Shown here piece by piece: positions 52,630 to 62,522 of a stretch of DNA of 64,000 nucleotides (positions are counted from its first letter, which is position 1; each line of letters starts with the position of its first letter). Position numbers and translations under genes: made by a program. The notes below the pieces were generated by a model. The model was given only the letters and a program-made list of their open reading frames with translations, ran no database searches and was not told the DNA's origin. The DNA lies in NCBI RefSeq assembly GCF_001286805.1, contig NZ_CXYV01000002.1, positions 744,001 to 808,000 on the forward strand, in the 5' to 3' direction. The stretch comes from Kallipyga gabonensis. GTDB taxonomy: Bacteria; Bacillota; Clostridia; Tissierellales; Peptoniphilaceae.

Positions 52630-53382
52630 ATGGCTAGGGAACTTCGAACATTTAAGCCCGAGGACTACCGCAGAGCGGAAAGGCGGGTGACGGCAAAAGA
52701 CTTGGAGAGAAATATGGCGGCAATTAAGGATTTTGCCGAGATTTCTTTTCCGGGAGAAAATCTTTTGGCCAAGAACAAGTCCTATCTCGAGGAGAAGGAC
52801 TACCTGCACTTTGCTTATGCCGCGGTTTCCTGGAAAATCAAGGGCATCATCCTCTTCTGGTCCGTGGGGACCCTTCTGTTGGGTCTGGTTCTTGTTTTTC
52901 TCGGCATCTTCGACCCTGTCAAAGCTTGGGAAGAGATTTTTCTGGGCCTGGTTCTCCTGGGCTTTGGCGGTATCTTCGCCTCCTATTTTTTCTGGACCCT
53001 GCCTCGCCGGACGGCCAGCTCCTACCGCAGGGATGACCTCCGTCACATGGGCCAGGAAGGGGAGGAACCCTTCCGGATCTTCTACTTCTTTGAAACCGGC
53101 GTCGTCACCGGAACGAGCGACGGCCGCCACAACAAAGTCCTTTATAGTGAAACCTATCAGATTTATGAGACAGACCGCCTCTTTTCCTTCTCCTTCCGTC
53201 CGGAAGCAGGTTACGTGATGAGGAAGGACAGCTTCCTTGAGGGTGGTGTTGATGCTTTCATTGACCGGATGAAAAAGTGGACCAAGGTTAACCAAAAAAA
53301 GTACCGAAAAGAAGGCGGGAACAGCCGCCAGCGCTTCTGGTTCGGCGACTCGCCGGAAGAGGATAATAAAGAAAAGAAGTAA
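52630..53382 (+). CDS. Membrane protein with YcxB-like domain
   Basis: 250 residues: a charged N-terminal part, two membrane helices (GIILFWSVGTLLLGLVLVFL, IFLGLVLLGFGGIFASYFF), and a C-terminal YcxB-like cytoplasmic domain (FFETGVVTGTSDGRHNKVLY, followed by ETYQIYETDRLFSFSF) with a lysine-rich tail. GGGGGAGGA precedes the ATG. The role of this family is unknown. A terminator follows. Confidence 0.75.
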   Translation: MARELRTFKPEDYRRAERRVTAKDLERNMAAIKDFAEISFPGENLLAKNKSYLEEKDYLHFAYAAVSWKIKGIILFWSVGTLLLGLVLVFLGIFDPVKAWEEIFLGLVLLGFGGIFASYFFWTLPRRTASSYRRDDLRHMGQEGEEPFRIFYFFETGVVTGTSDGRHNKVLYSETYQIYETDRLFSFSFRPEAGYVMRKDSFLEGGVDAFIDRMKKWTKVNQKKYRKEGGNSRQRFWFGDSPEEDNKEKK

Positions 53383-53386
53383 TGGA

Positions 53387-53418
53387 AAAGGAGCTCGGAT
53401 ACCTGAGCTCCTTTGCTT
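53387..53418 (+). terminator. Terminator between convergent genes
   Basis: AAAGGAGCTC (53387-53396) pairs with GAGCTCCTTT (53405-53414). Confidence 0.8.
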
Positions 53419-53439
53419 TGTCCTTGAAAGGGTTTTGAA

Positions 53440-54945
53440 TTATTTACCTTGATAGATGGGCTCTAGCTTGAAGATCTGTTCCCGGTGGTCGAAACCGTAC
53501 TTGCGGACCACAAAGGTAACCAGGGCGGTGACAACGAAGCCGATGGCATAGGAGATCATATAGGATTCAGGCTGGTTCAGGAGACGTGCTTCCAGGCCAA
53601 GTCCGATGGGGGCGTGGCAGATATAGGAAGTGACGATAAAGGTATAGAAGATGAGCGGTACGAGTGTGATGAAGTAGTTCTTTCTGTGAACAATCAGGTA
53701 GACCGTGGACATGGCCAGTGCGAAGCAGGCCACGAACTGGTTGGAGAAGCCGAAGTAGCGCCAGAGCAGGTTGAAACCACCGGCGTTGAGCTTGGCGAAG
53801 GCCAGGATGGCAACGGCTGGGATGAAGATGAAAATGGAAGTCATCAGCCGGTTCTTCTGGGGCTTCTGGTCAATATGGAATTGTTCAGCGACCATCAGGC
53901 GGACGGACCGGAAAGCGGTATCGCCGGAGGTGATGGGCAGGACGATGACACCTAAGATGGCAAGTATACCGCCGAAAGATCCCAGGAATTCTTTGGAGAT
54001 GACGGAGACCATGCCGGTGGCGTTGATATCGTTGATCAGGTTGGGCTGACGGTTGTAGAGCACCATGGCACCAGCCGCCCAGGACATGGCGATGAAGCCT
54101 TCGAGGACCATCATCATGTAGAAGGTGGTGCGGCCTTCCCGTTCGGAAGCAACGGTGCGGGAGACCAGGGTCGATTGGGATCCGTGGAAGCCGGACAGAA
54201 TACCGCAGGCGACAGTGATGAAGAAGACGGGGATAAAGGGGGCGTTTCCGGCGGGCTTGAACTGCCACTGGTCGGCCTCCCAAACGTTGAGCAGGTTCTT
54301 TCCGCCGTCCATCATGACGCCGATGAAAACACCAACCGCCGAAATCAGCAGGATACAACCGAAAATGGGGTAGATCCGACCGATGATGGTGTTGATGGGG
54401 AAGAGGGTCGCTAATAAGTAATAGGAAAAAATAACCGCATAAACGATCCAGATAACCGCTTGATCCGGGCTGGCATCCATCCCCAGGATCGGACCAACAA
54501 TGAGGTCACCGGGGGTGTAGACAAAGACGACGCCGGTCAGAATCATGAGGACCATAAGAACAACCAGATAGACCTTGTGGGCACCCGGGCCCAGGTATTT
54601 TGAAACCAGTCCCGGCATCTGTTTACCTTCGTTGCGCATGGAAATCATGCCGTTGAAGTAATCGTGGGTCGATCCGGCAATGACATTTCCGATAGGAATG
54701 GCAATAAAAGCAAGAGGGCCAAAGAGAATGCCCTGGATGGGGCCGAGAACCGGGCCGGTTCCGGCAATGTTGAGCAGTTCGATCAGTGAGTTCTTCCATT
54801 CGGGCATTACTACATAATCGACTCCGTCAGCCATGGTAACCGCCGGTGTTGGCCGGTCATCCGGGGCGAAAGTCTTTTCGACCATGCGGGAGTAGATAAA
54901 GCCGCCGGCGAAAAGCATGATAATGCCGATTGCAAATGTAATCAT
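53440..54945 (-). CDS. cstA: CstA-family transporter
   Basis: 501 residues and about 13 membrane helices. The conserved N-terminal segment NIAGTGPVLGPIQGILFGP and the later GFHGSQSTLVSRTVASE and LPITSGDTAFRSVRLM are CstA marks. E. coli CstA is about 700 residues; this is the shorter type. The family takes up peptides or pyruvate, often in carbon limitation; the substrate here is unproven. The ATG at 54945 is chosen because AAGAAGGGAGAAAA precedes it. The gene stands alone. Confidence 0.9.
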   Translation of the reverse strand: MITFAIGIIMLFAGGFIYSRMVEKTFAPDDRPTPAVTMADGVDYVVMPEWKNSLIELLNIAGTGPVLGPIQGILFGPLAFIAIPIGNVIAGSTHDYFNGMISMRNEGKQMPGLVSKYLGPGAHKVYLVVLMVLMILTGVVFVYTPGDLIVGPILGMDASPDQAVIWIVYAVIFSYYLLATLFPINTIIGRIYPIFGCILLISAVGVFIGVMMDGGKNLLNVWEADQWQFKPAGNAPFIPVFFITVACGILSGFHGSQSTLVSRTVASEREGRTTFYMMMVLEGFIAMSWAAGAMVLYNRQPNLINDINATGMVSVISKEFLGSFGGILAILGVIVLPITSGDTAFRSVRLMVAEQFHIDQKPQKNRLMTSIFIFIPAVAILAFAKLNAGGFNLLWRYFGFSNQFVACFALAMSTVYLIVHRKNYFITLVPLIFYTFIVTSYICHAPIGLGLEARLLNQPESYMISYAIGFVVTALVTFVVRKYGFDHREQIFKLEPIYQGK

Positions 54946-55150
54946 GTTTTCTCCCTTCTTCGTAAAAACGAATTGTGAACTCAAAATAAAATGTCAGTTT
55001 CCTCCTTTCATGGACAGAGCTTATCCACCCTTACTATATCAGATTCGCCGACTCGGGAAAAGCTTTTTGTTAATGGAAATAGAGCTAAAATTCCCAATAA
55101 TGTGGGATTGTTTAGTAAAGAATTTTTGGTAGCCCTCAAATATTGAACAG

Positions 55151-55188
55151 AAAAAAACTGTCCGGTCTTTCGTCGGGACAGTTTTTTC
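55151..55188. terminator. Bidirectional terminator after tpx
   Basis: AAAAAACTGTCC and GGGACAGTTTTTT around a GGTCTTTCGTC-type loop. It closes tpx on the minus strand and insulates cstA. Confidence 0.88.
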
Positions 55189-55230
55189 ACTTATTGAGTT
55201 TCTGGATCTTCTATTGGGCTTTGATCCGGC

Positions 55231-55746
55231 CTATTTCAGGCAAGCCTTAGCGGCTTCCAGCGCCTTGTCGAAGTCGGGGAAGTTGGTGTTCTGTTCCACA
55301 TACTCCACATACTGAACCTTGTTGTCCCGGTCGATGACGAAGATGGACCGGTTGATGAGCTTGAGCTCATCGATGAGGGCGCCATAGTTCTCGGCGAAGG
55401 ACCGGTCCTGGTAGTCCGAGGCCATGACGGAGTTTTCAATATCGTGGGAAGAGCAGAAACGCTGGGCGGCAAAGGGGAGGTCCATGGAGATGGTCATGAG
55501 GCGGACCTCATCGCCCATTTTTTCAACTTCTTCGTTGAAGCGCATAGTCTGGAGTTCGCAGACCTGGGTGTCCAGGGAGGGGACGGCGGAGAAGATCTTG
55601 ACCTTGCCGTCGAAGTTTTTCAGGCTGACGGGGTTGAGTTCCTTGTCAACGGCGTTGAAGTCGGGGGCCTGGTCGCCCACCTTGATTTCTGTCCCTAAGA
55701 GGGTCAGTTCGCTGTCGCCCATTTTGAATCCGGTTCTTTTATTCAT
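55231..55746 (-). CDS. tpx: Thiol peroxidase
   Basis: 171 residues of the atypical two-cysteine peroxiredoxin family. The peroxidatic C63 is in PSLDTQVCELQT and the resolving C98 in RFCSSHD, close to C61 and C95 of E. coli Tpx. It reduces hydroperoxides with thioredoxin, a useful defence for an anaerobe. AAAGGAGC precedes the ATG. Confidence 0.96.
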   Translation of the reverse strand: MNKRTGFKMGDSELTLLGTEIKVGDQAPDFNAVDKELNPVSLKNFDGKVKIFSAVPSLDTQVCELQTMRFNEEVEKMGDEVRLMTISMDLPFAAQRFCSSHDIENSVMASDYQDRSFAENYGALIDELKLINRSIFVIDRDNKVQYVEYVEQNTNFPDFDKALEAAKACLK

Positions 55747-55936
55747 TTCGTGCTCCTTTCAAGCATTTTTCCTTGATTTCGTATCGTAAATTCTGGTCTG
55801 GACGTGTATAATAAGACGTCACTTTAAACTATACCCAATGTTCGACATTCAATAAATCAATTGCTCTACAAAAGCTACTACATTCGGGAACCCGACCAGG
55901 CAGCTTTCCAGCCGGAAGAGAGGAAAGGAGAAACAC

Positions 55937-56989
55937 ATGGAGCAAATACATTTGGTGGGCGTGTCTAAGTCCTTCGGTGATGACCTCATCCTTGACCACT
56001 TAGACCTAACGATTATTGAGGATGAATTCCTCACCTTGCTTGGCCCTTCAGGCTGTGGGAAAACAACCACCCTCCGGATCATCGGAGGCTTCACCCAGCC
56101 GGATGAGGGGAAGGTCTATTTCCACGGAAAAGACATCACCGACCTTCCTGCCCATCTCCGAGAGGTCAACACGGTTTTTCAGCAATATTCTCTCTTTCCC
56201 CACCTCAATGTGGAGGATAATGTCGCCTTCGGTCTTACCTTAAAGAAAGTGCCCAAAAAAGAAATCAAGAGCCGGGTGGATAACATCCTGGGCTTGTTAA
56301 ATTTATCCGGCTTCCAGAAGCGGACCATCGACCAGCTTTCAGGCGGCCAGCAGCAGCGGGTGGCCATTGCTCGGGCTCTGGTCAATGAGCCGGAGGTCCT
56401 TCTTTTGGATGAGCCCCTGGCAGCTTTGGATGCTAAGCTCCGAAAGGGGATGCAGATCGAACTCAAAAGGATCCAGCGGGAAACTGGGGTTACTTTTATC
56501 TTCGTCACCCACGACCAGGAAGAGGCCCTGACCATGTCCGACCGGATCGTCGTTATGAACCAGGGCCATATCCAGCAGATCGGACGCCCCATCGACATCT
56601 ACAATGAGCCGGTCAATCGCTTTGTGGCCGACTTTATCGGGGAGTCCAACATCGTCGAGGGAGTCATGGAGGCGGGGGACAAGGTGACCTTCTCCGGCCA
56701 CACCTTCACCTGCTTGGATGAGCACTTCCCGGCAGGGGAGAGGGTGGACGTGGTCATTCGCCCGGAGGACGTGGAGCTGGTTCCCGTTGAAAAGGGCATG
56801 CTCCAAGGCCAGGTCCTGACCTCCCTCTTCAAGGGGGTCCACTACGAAATGCAGCTCCAGGTCGGGAACGAAGTCTACTTGGCCCAGTCGACACGGACTG
56901 CTCCCGTGGGATCTATGGTCGGCATCTATATTGATCCCGAAAACATCCAAAACATGCATAAAATACCTCAATCCGAGGTGGAGTCATGA
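55937..56989 (+). CDS. potA: Spermidine/putrescine ABC transporter ATPase
   Basis: 350 residues. Walker [10 protein letters not shown] (about 36-44), signature [15 protein letters not shown], Walker [15 protein letters not shown] and switch THDQEEALT, followed by a TOBE domain ([17 protein letters not shown]). First gene of potABCD. AGGAAAGGAGA precedes the ATG, and a TATAAT lies at 55807-55812. Confidence 0.95.
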   Translation: MEQIHLVGVSKSFGDDLILDHLDLTIIEDEFLTLLGPSGCGKTTTLRIIGGFTQPDEGKVYFHGKDITDLPAHLREVNTVFQQYSLFPHLNVEDNVAFGLTLKKVPKKEIKSRVDNILGLLNLSGFQKRTIDQLSGGQQQRVAIARALVNEPEVLLLDEPLAALDAKLRKGMQIELKRIQRETGVTFIFVTHDQEEALTMSDRIVVMNQGHIQQIGRPIDIYNEPVNRFVADFIGESNIVEGVMEAGDKVTFSGHTFTCLDEHFPAGERVDVVIRPEDVELVPVEKGMLQGQVLTSLFKGVHYEMQLQVGNEVYLAQSTRTAPVGSMVGIYIDPENIQNMHKIPQSEVES

Positions 56990-57816
56990 GGGGCTACCGA
57001 CGCTTGACCGGTCCTTACCTCGTTTGGGCCCTTATTTTTGTCCTGGTTCCCCTGACCATGACCTTTTATTATGCCTTTAGCCTGGATGGGGCTTTTAGCC
57101 TGGTCAATTTCCAGCGTTTTTTCTCAGGGCCTGCCCTGGCCACCTTGATCAAGTCCCTTCGAGTGGCCCTGATTTCCACCGTAATTTGTCTTGCCCTGGG
57201 TTATCCCATGGCCTATTTTATTGCCCAAAGTTCGATACGCTTTCGGCCCATGGCCATGACCTTGATCATTATCCCCATGTGGATGAACTTCCTCCTTCGG
57301 ACCTATTCCTGGATGACCCTTCTCTCTCGAAAGGGGATTATCTCCACCATCCTGGTATCTCTGGGATTGGGACCTGTCGACCTCCTCTATACGGAATTTG
57401 CTGTCATTCTGGGTATGGTCTATAACTTCCTCCCCTTTATGGTTCTCCCCATCTATACCTCCCTATCCAAGATGGACCGGTCCCTGGTGGAGGCAGCCAA
57501 TGACCTGGGAGCAAATCGGATCCAGACCTTCAGCCGGGTCATTTTCCCCCTGTCCTTGCCGGGGGTTTTTTCCGGCATCTCTATGGTTTTTATCCCGGCC
57601 ATCTCCACCTTTGAAATTTCCACCCTTTTGGGGGGAAACAAAACCAATCTGATCGGCAACGTGATTGAACAGCAATTTACGGTAACGGGGAATTGGAATT
57701 ATGGTTTTTCCATGGCTGTCATCCTCATGGTCTTTTTGGTTCTCTCCCTGATCTTTACCAAGGAGGAGGAAGAGGAAGGGGCAAAGAATAACCGGGCAAA
57801 AGGAGGGAAAAAATGA
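56986..57816 (+). CDS. potB: Spermidine/putrescine permease, PotB
   Basis: 276 residues, six helices. The ATPase-contact motif is [20 protein letters not shown]. The start overlaps the potA stop by 4 bases. It forms the channel with PotC. Confidence 0.94.
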   Translation: MRGYRRLTGPYLVWALIFVLVPLTMTFYYAFSLDGAFSLVNFQRFFSGPALATLIKSLRVALISTVICLALGYPMAYFIAQSSIRFRPMAMTLIIIPMWMNFLLRTYSWMTLLSRKGIISTILVSLGLGPVDLLYTEFAVILGMVYNFLPFMVLPIYTSLSKMDRSLVEAANDLGANRIQTFSRVIFPLSLPGVFSGISMVFIPAISTFEISTLLGGNKTNLIGNVIEQQFTVTGNWNYGFSMAVILMVFLVLSLIFTKEEEEEGAKNNRAKGGKK

Positions 57817-58592
57817 GCAAACACTTGAGACGGGTCTACATGGCCCTGATTTATCTTTTTCTCTATGCGCCTATCCTGGTTCTTATGGTTTTTTCTTTTA
57901 ATGCAGGAAAGAACCGGGGAAAATGGGAGGGCTTTTCCTTAAGATGGTACCAATCCCTTTTTGGCAATGAAGCTATCCTACTTGCCCTGCGAAACACCCT
58001 TCTTGTGGCTTTTCTTGCCACTTTATTTGCCACCATCATCGGGAGCCTGGGGGCTTTGGCGATCTTTTACTACCGAAAAAGAGCTAAGCGGGCTCTCACC
58101 GCCATCAACCAGATCATCGTCATCAACCCCGACATCGTGACAGCAGTGGGCTTCATGGCCCTCTATGCCTTATTCCGCCTGCCTTCAGGCTTTGCCACCC
58201 TCCTCCTCTCCCATGTGGGTTTCTGTGTTCCTTACGTGGTGCTTTCCATCCTTCCCCGATTGGTTACCATGCCCAAGGCCCTGCCGGAAGCAGCCATGGA
58301 TCTGGGGGCCACCCCCTTCCAAACTCTCCGCTATGTGGTTTTGCCCTACATGAAACCGGGGATTGTTTCCGGAGCCCTTATGGCCTTCACCATTTCCATC
58401 GATGATTTTGCCATCTCCTTTTTCACCACCGGAAACGGAGTGGACACCATCTCCACCCTGGTTTATTCCATGGCCCGGCGGGGGATCAACCCGGAGATTA
58501 ACGCCATGTCCACCCTCCTCTTCCTGGCCATGCTCCTCCTTCTTTTGAGCGTGAATAAGAAGTCCTTGCAAGCCCTGGAAGGAGGAATCTGA
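57813..58592 (+). CDS. potC: Spermidine/putrescine permease, PotC
   Basis: 259 residues, six helices, with the contact motif EAAMDLGATPFQTLRYVVLP. The start overlaps the potB stop by 4 bases, and AAGGAGGG lies within potB. Confidence 0.94.
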   Translation: MSKHLRRVYMALIYLFLYAPILVLMVFSFNAGKNRGKWEGFSLRWYQSLFGNEAILLALRNTLLVAFLATLFATIIGSLGALAIFYYRKRAKRALTAINQIIVINPDIVTAVGFMALYALFRLPSGFATLLLSHVGFCVPYVVLSILPRLVTMPKALPEAAMDLGATPFQTLRYVVLPYMKPGIVSGALMAFTISIDDFAISFFTTGNGVDTISTLVYSMARRGINPEINAMSTLLFLAMLLLLLSVNKKSLQALEGGI

Positions 58593-58593
58593 T

Positions 58594-59664
58594 ATGGTTC
58601 GTTTTTGTAAAAAGAGAGGCATCCTTTCCCTGGCTTTTCTCTTGAGCCTGGTTCTCCTTCTCCCTTTGTTAACCGGATGCCAGAGGACCCGAACAAAGAC
58701 CGGGAATGTGGTGAACATTTATAACTGGGGGGAATACATTGACCCCAGCCTGCTTAAACAATTCGAGGAGGAAACCGGAATTAAGGTAGTCTACTCCACC
58801 TTTGCGACCAATGAGGACCTTTTTGTCAAGATCCAATCCGGCGGTGCAAACTACGACCTAATCTGCCCCTCCGACTATATGTTGGATAAGATGAAGAAGG
58901 CCGGGCTCCTGGAGAAGATCAATTATGACAAGATTCCCAACATGAAACACATTGACCCGGAATTCCTCCACCATGCCTATGATCCGGATCAGGAATACTC
59001 GGTCCCTTATTTTTGGGGAACAGTGGGCATCGTCTATAATAAGACCATGGTCCATGAGGTCGTGGATTCCTGGGACATCCTCTGGAAGGAGGACTACCGT
59101 CGGAATTTGATGATGATGGACTCCACCCGGGATTCTTTTGCCATCGGACTGATTCGTCGTGGCTACTCCGTGAATTCAGACAAGAGGGAAGAGCTCGAGG
59201 AGGCCCAGAAAGACCTCATCGCCCAACGCCCTTTGGTTTATGCCTACCTGGTGGACCAGATCAAGGATGTCATGATTAACGATGAGTGTGCCCTGGCTGT
59301 GATGTTTTCGGGGGATGCCGTAGAGGCCCTGGAGCGTAATGAGAACCTGGATTACGTTATTCCCAGGGAGGGAACCAACATCTGGTTTGATGCCTGGGCC
59401 ATCCCCAAGGGAGCACCCAACAAGGAAAATGCCGAGACTTTCATCAACTTCATGTCCCGGCCTGACATCATGGCCATCAACGCCCAGTATGTGGGCTACT
59501 CCCTGCCCTCTACGGCCGGTAAGGAGGCCCTCCCGGAGGACCTGCAGGATGACCCTGTGGCCTATCCGGATTTGGATTCGGTGGATCACCTGGAAGCCTT
59601 TAAGGACATGGGGGACTTTACCAAGGTCTATAACGAGCTTTGGCAGGATGTTAAGAACCAATAG
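58594..59664 (+). CDS. potD: Polyamine-binding lipoprotein, PotD
   Basis: 356 residues. The lipoprotein signal ends in LLPLLTGC, so it is anchored outside the membrane. The mature protein starts with the PotD-type VNIYNWGEYIDPSLLKQFEE and contains YSVPYFWGTVGIVYN. It starts one base after potC. It delivers spermidine/putrescine; which of the two cannot be told. Confidence 0.93.
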   Translation: MVRFCKKRGILSLAFLLSLVLLLPLLTGCQRTRTKTGNVVNIYNWGEYIDPSLLKQFEEETGIKVVYSTFATNEDLFVKIQSGGANYDLICPSDYMLDKMKKAGLLEKINYDKIPNMKHIDPEFLHHAYDPDQEYSVPYFWGTVGIVYNKTMVHEVVDSWDILWKEDYRRNLMMMDSTRDSFAIGLIRRGYSVNSDKREELEEAQKDLIAQRPLVYAYLVDQIKDVMINDECALAVMFSGDAVEALERNENLDYVIPREGTNIWFDAWAIPKGAPNKENAETFINFMSRPDIMAINAQYVGYSLPSTAGKEALPEDLQDDPVAYPDLDSVDHLEAFKDMGDFTKVYNELWQDVKNQ

Positions 59665-59676
59665 CAAAGGATTATC

Positions 59677-60699
59677 ATGAACTACGTGGAATGGATCGGG
59701 TCAGTGGATGAGGGAAAAAGGTCACCGGCCTACTTGGTTCGGGTGACGGAGCCCTTTCTCTGGGACCGGATGAAAGAGGTTATTCAAAATGATCTTTTAG
59801 GGGGGAATTTCCTGGATTTTAATTATCAGGAAGTCTCTTTTGAGGATCTTTCCGCGGAATCCTTCCTAACTGCTGCGGAAACCCTACCTTTTATGGGGGA
59901 CCGGAGGGCCATCGTCATTGAAAATCTTCCTCTCCAGAAGGATGAGGTAAAGAAGAATGAGGCCCTTCTTGAGATTCTCGCCGGCTACCTGAAAGAACCC
60001 AACCGGTCCACTGTCCTCTTCCTCCATTATTTAGGCCAGGCTCCTTTTAAGGGGAAAGTATTCAAAGCCATGGCTCCCTATCTTCAAACGGTCGACCTCT
60101 ACCGCCTGGACCGCCGGTCTTTGGAATCCTTTATCCACAAAAGGATTGGAGCTAAGGGGATTCGGGAGGACAAGGCCCTGCCCGCCTTTCTCGCGGACCG
60201 GTCAGGTTACCTGGATTACAAGTCGGAGATCACCCTCTTTTCTGTCGCCAATATGGTCGACGTGGCCCTGGGGATGAGCCGGGAGGGTCGCCTGTCCTTG
60301 GCTGATGCCAAGGCCGCCCTGGCCGACCCCCTGGAGGAATCCATCTTTGCTCTTATGGATGCTTTCGGAGGGCGAAAACGGTCCGACTGCCTTTCCATCT
60401 TCCAGGATTTTCGGAAGATCTCTGTAGAGGCCGGAATGGTCTTCAATATGACCGTTCGCCAAGTCCGAAACCTGATCGGGGTTAAGCTCCTCAAGGCCAG
60501 GAGGATTTCCCTGGGGGAGGGGACCAAGCGTCTAGGCCTGTCCTCCTTCGAATATCGAAAAATCCTGGGCTTTGTGGATAAGTATTCTCTGGAGGAACTT
60601 TACCGCTTCCACCACCAACTCTTCACGATGGATGTGGAAATGAAGTCCAAGTCCTATGATCTTATGGATGGGATGGAGCGGTTTTTTGCTTCAATTTAG
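59677..60699 (+). CDS. holA: DNA polymerase III delta subunit
   Basis: 340 residues. The clamp-loader subunit that opens the beta clamp. The order of segments matches HolA: an N-terminal AAA+-like fold without a P-loop (TLPFMGDRRAIVIENLPLQK), LADRSGYLDYKSEITLFSVA and the C-terminal MTVRQVRNLIGVKLL. It follows potD by 12 bases and precedes an ABC exporter pair, which is not its usual comEC neighbourhood. Confidence 0.85.
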   Translation: MNYVEWIGSVDEGKRSPAYLVRVTEPFLWDRMKEVIQNDLLGGNFLDFNYQEVSFEDLSAESFLTAAETLPFMGDRRAIVIENLPLQKDEVKKNEALLEILAGYLKEPNRSTVLFLHYLGQAPFKGKVFKAMAPYLQTVDLYRLDRRSLESFIHKRIGAKGIREDKALPAFLADRSGYLDYKSEITLFSVANMVDVALGMSREGRLSLADAKAALADPLEESIFALMDAFGGRKRSDCLSIFQDFRKISVEAGMVFNMTVRQVRNLIGVKLLKARRISLGEGTKRLGLSSFEYRKILGFVDKYSLEELYRFHHQLFTMDVEMKSKSYDLMDGMERFFASI

Positions 60700-60707
60700 G
60701 GGGAAGC

Positions 60708-62522
60708 ATGAAAGAGAATGAAAAAGCAAAATATTCAATTTGGGAGAACGTATCCTTCATGTTGGCCGTGGCTTGGGAAAGCCAAAAACGTGTCCTATTC
60801 ATCGGCTTGGCGGTGACCGGAGTTTCTTTAGCACTTAACCTGGTCCAACTATTCATTGCACCGGAGATTCTGGCACAGGTGGAGAAGGAGGCTTCCATCC
60901 AAGAACTTTTTCTTACCATTGGTCTATTTACCGGAGCCCTTTTTCTTTTTCAGGCTTTGAATGCCTATCTTTCGACCATCCGAATGCCGGGAGAAATTGA
61001 TGTCCGCACAGCCATCATCCGCAAATTAACAAGAAAGAACCTGGATACCTCCTATCCCAATATTCATGACCCTAAAATGTTGAAATTGGAGGCCCAAGCT
61101 AAGCGGGCAACTCAAGGGAATAGTGATCCAGCTGAGCATGTCTGGCGGACCCTAACGGATCTTTTAACAAATGTACTGGGTTTTCTTGTCTATCTTTTTT
61201 TGCTTTCCGATGTCCATTTTCTTCTCCTTTTGTTGGTGGTGGGGACGGCCACAGGAGGCTTTTTTATTTCCCATTATATTTATGAATGGGAATACCGCCA
61301 CAAGGAAGAAAGGGAAGCCTATGATAAAGAGATTAGTTATTTTTTACAAAAGCCACGTGAGATCCAGCTGGCTAAGGAAATCCGAGTTTTCGGCCTGGCT
61401 CCCTGGCTTCGGGAACTGAGAATGAAATCCATGAAGGCCCTATCCGCCTTTCTTGGTCGGAGAGAGAAGACCTATCTTTGGGCCAATGTTGTGGACGTGG
61501 TCCTCACCTTCCTCCGGAATGGGACAATTTATGCCTATTTGATCAAGCAGACCCTGGATCTGGGCTGGCCCGCATCCAGGTTCCTACTCCTGTTTTCTGC
61601 GGTGGGCGGGTTCACCACATGGGTGACCGGCATCTTAACCCAATTCAGCCAGCTCCATAAAGAAAGCCTTGCCCTCTCCCGAATCCAGGAATATCTTCAC
61701 ATACCGGAGCCCTTTTCCTTTGAAGAGGGACTTCCTCTGCCTTTGGCCCATGACTATGAGTTGGCCTTTGAGGAGGTCTCTTTCTCTTATCCGGGAAGTG
61801 AAAAGAAAATCCTGGATCATGTTAACCTGACGATCCATCCCGGTGAAAGACTGGCTCTGGTGGGCCTGAACGGGGCAGGGAAGACGACAATGGTCATGCT
61901 TTTTTGCGGTTTCTATGACCCTACGGAGGGCCGGGTCCTCTTGAACGGTCAGGATATTCGAGCCTATAACCGGAGGGATTACTATGCCCTCATTTCCGGA
62001 GTATTCCAGGATTTTTCCGTTCTTGACACCACAATTGCCGAATGTGTTGCCCAGACAGCGGATTTTGACCGTGTAAAGGTCCTTCGCTGTCTGGACCAGG
62101 CGGGTTTAACAAAAACAATAGAAAAGCTTCCCAAAGGAATAGACACCCACCTTGGCCGGGAAGTGTACTTGGATGGGATTGTTCTTTCCGGTGGTCAAAC
62201 TCAAAGGTTGATGCTGGCTCGGGCTCTATATAAAGACGGCCCCATCCTGGTTTTGGATGAACCAACTGCTGCTCTTGATCCTCTTGCAGAAAGTGAGATT
62301 TATAGAAAGTACAAGGGGATGACAGCAGGCAAAACCTCTCTTTTCATCTCCCACCGATTGGCTTCTACCCGCTTCTGCGACCGCATCCTTTTTATTGCCG
62401 ATGGCGGAATCCTTGAAGAGGGAAAACATGAGGATCTGGTCGCTAAAGAAGGTCCTTATGCGGATCTTTTTGAGGTTCAGAGCCGTTATTATCAGGAAGG
62501 AGGGGAGAAGAATGGAAAATAA
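60708..62522 (+). CDS. ABC exporter half-transporter, first of a pair
   Basis: 604 residues: a membrane domain with about six helices, then an ATPase with Walker A VGLNGAGKTT (385-394), signature LSGGQTQRLMLARAL and Walker B ILVLDEPTAALDP, with switch SHR. It overlaps the next half-transporter by 11 bases, so they probably act as a heterodimer. The membrane part is distant from the usual MsbA/LmrA type; the cargo is unknown. GGGGGAAGC precedes the ATG. Confidence 0.9.
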   Translation: MKENEKAKYSIWENVSFMLAVAWESQKRVLFIGLAVTGVSLALNLVQLFIAPEILAQVEKEASIQELFLTIGLFTGALFLFQALNAYLSTIRMPGEIDVRTAIIRKLTRKNLDTSYPNIHDPKMLKLEAQAKRATQGNSDPAEHVWRTLTDLLTNVLGFLVYLFLLSDVHFLLLLLVVGTATGGFFISHYIYEWEYRHKEEREAYDKEISYFLQKPREIQLAKEIRVFGLAPWLRELRMKSMKALSAFLGRREKTYLWANVVDVVLTFLRNGTIYAYLIKQTLDLGWPASRFLLLFSAVGGFTTWVTGILTQFSQLHKESLALSRIQEYLHIPEPFSFEEGLPLPLAHDYELAFEEVSFSYPGSEKKILDHVNLTIHPGERLALVGLNGAGKTTMVMLFCGFYDPTEGRVLLNGQDIRAYNRRDYYALISGVFQDFSVLDTTIAECVAQTADFDRVKVLRCLDQAGLTKTIEKLPKGIDTHLGREVYLDGIVLSGGQTQRLMLARALYKDGPILVLDEPTAALDPLAESEIYRKYKGMTAGKTSLFISHRLASTRFCDRILFIADGGILEEGKHEDLVAKEGPYADLFEVQSRYYQEGGEKNGK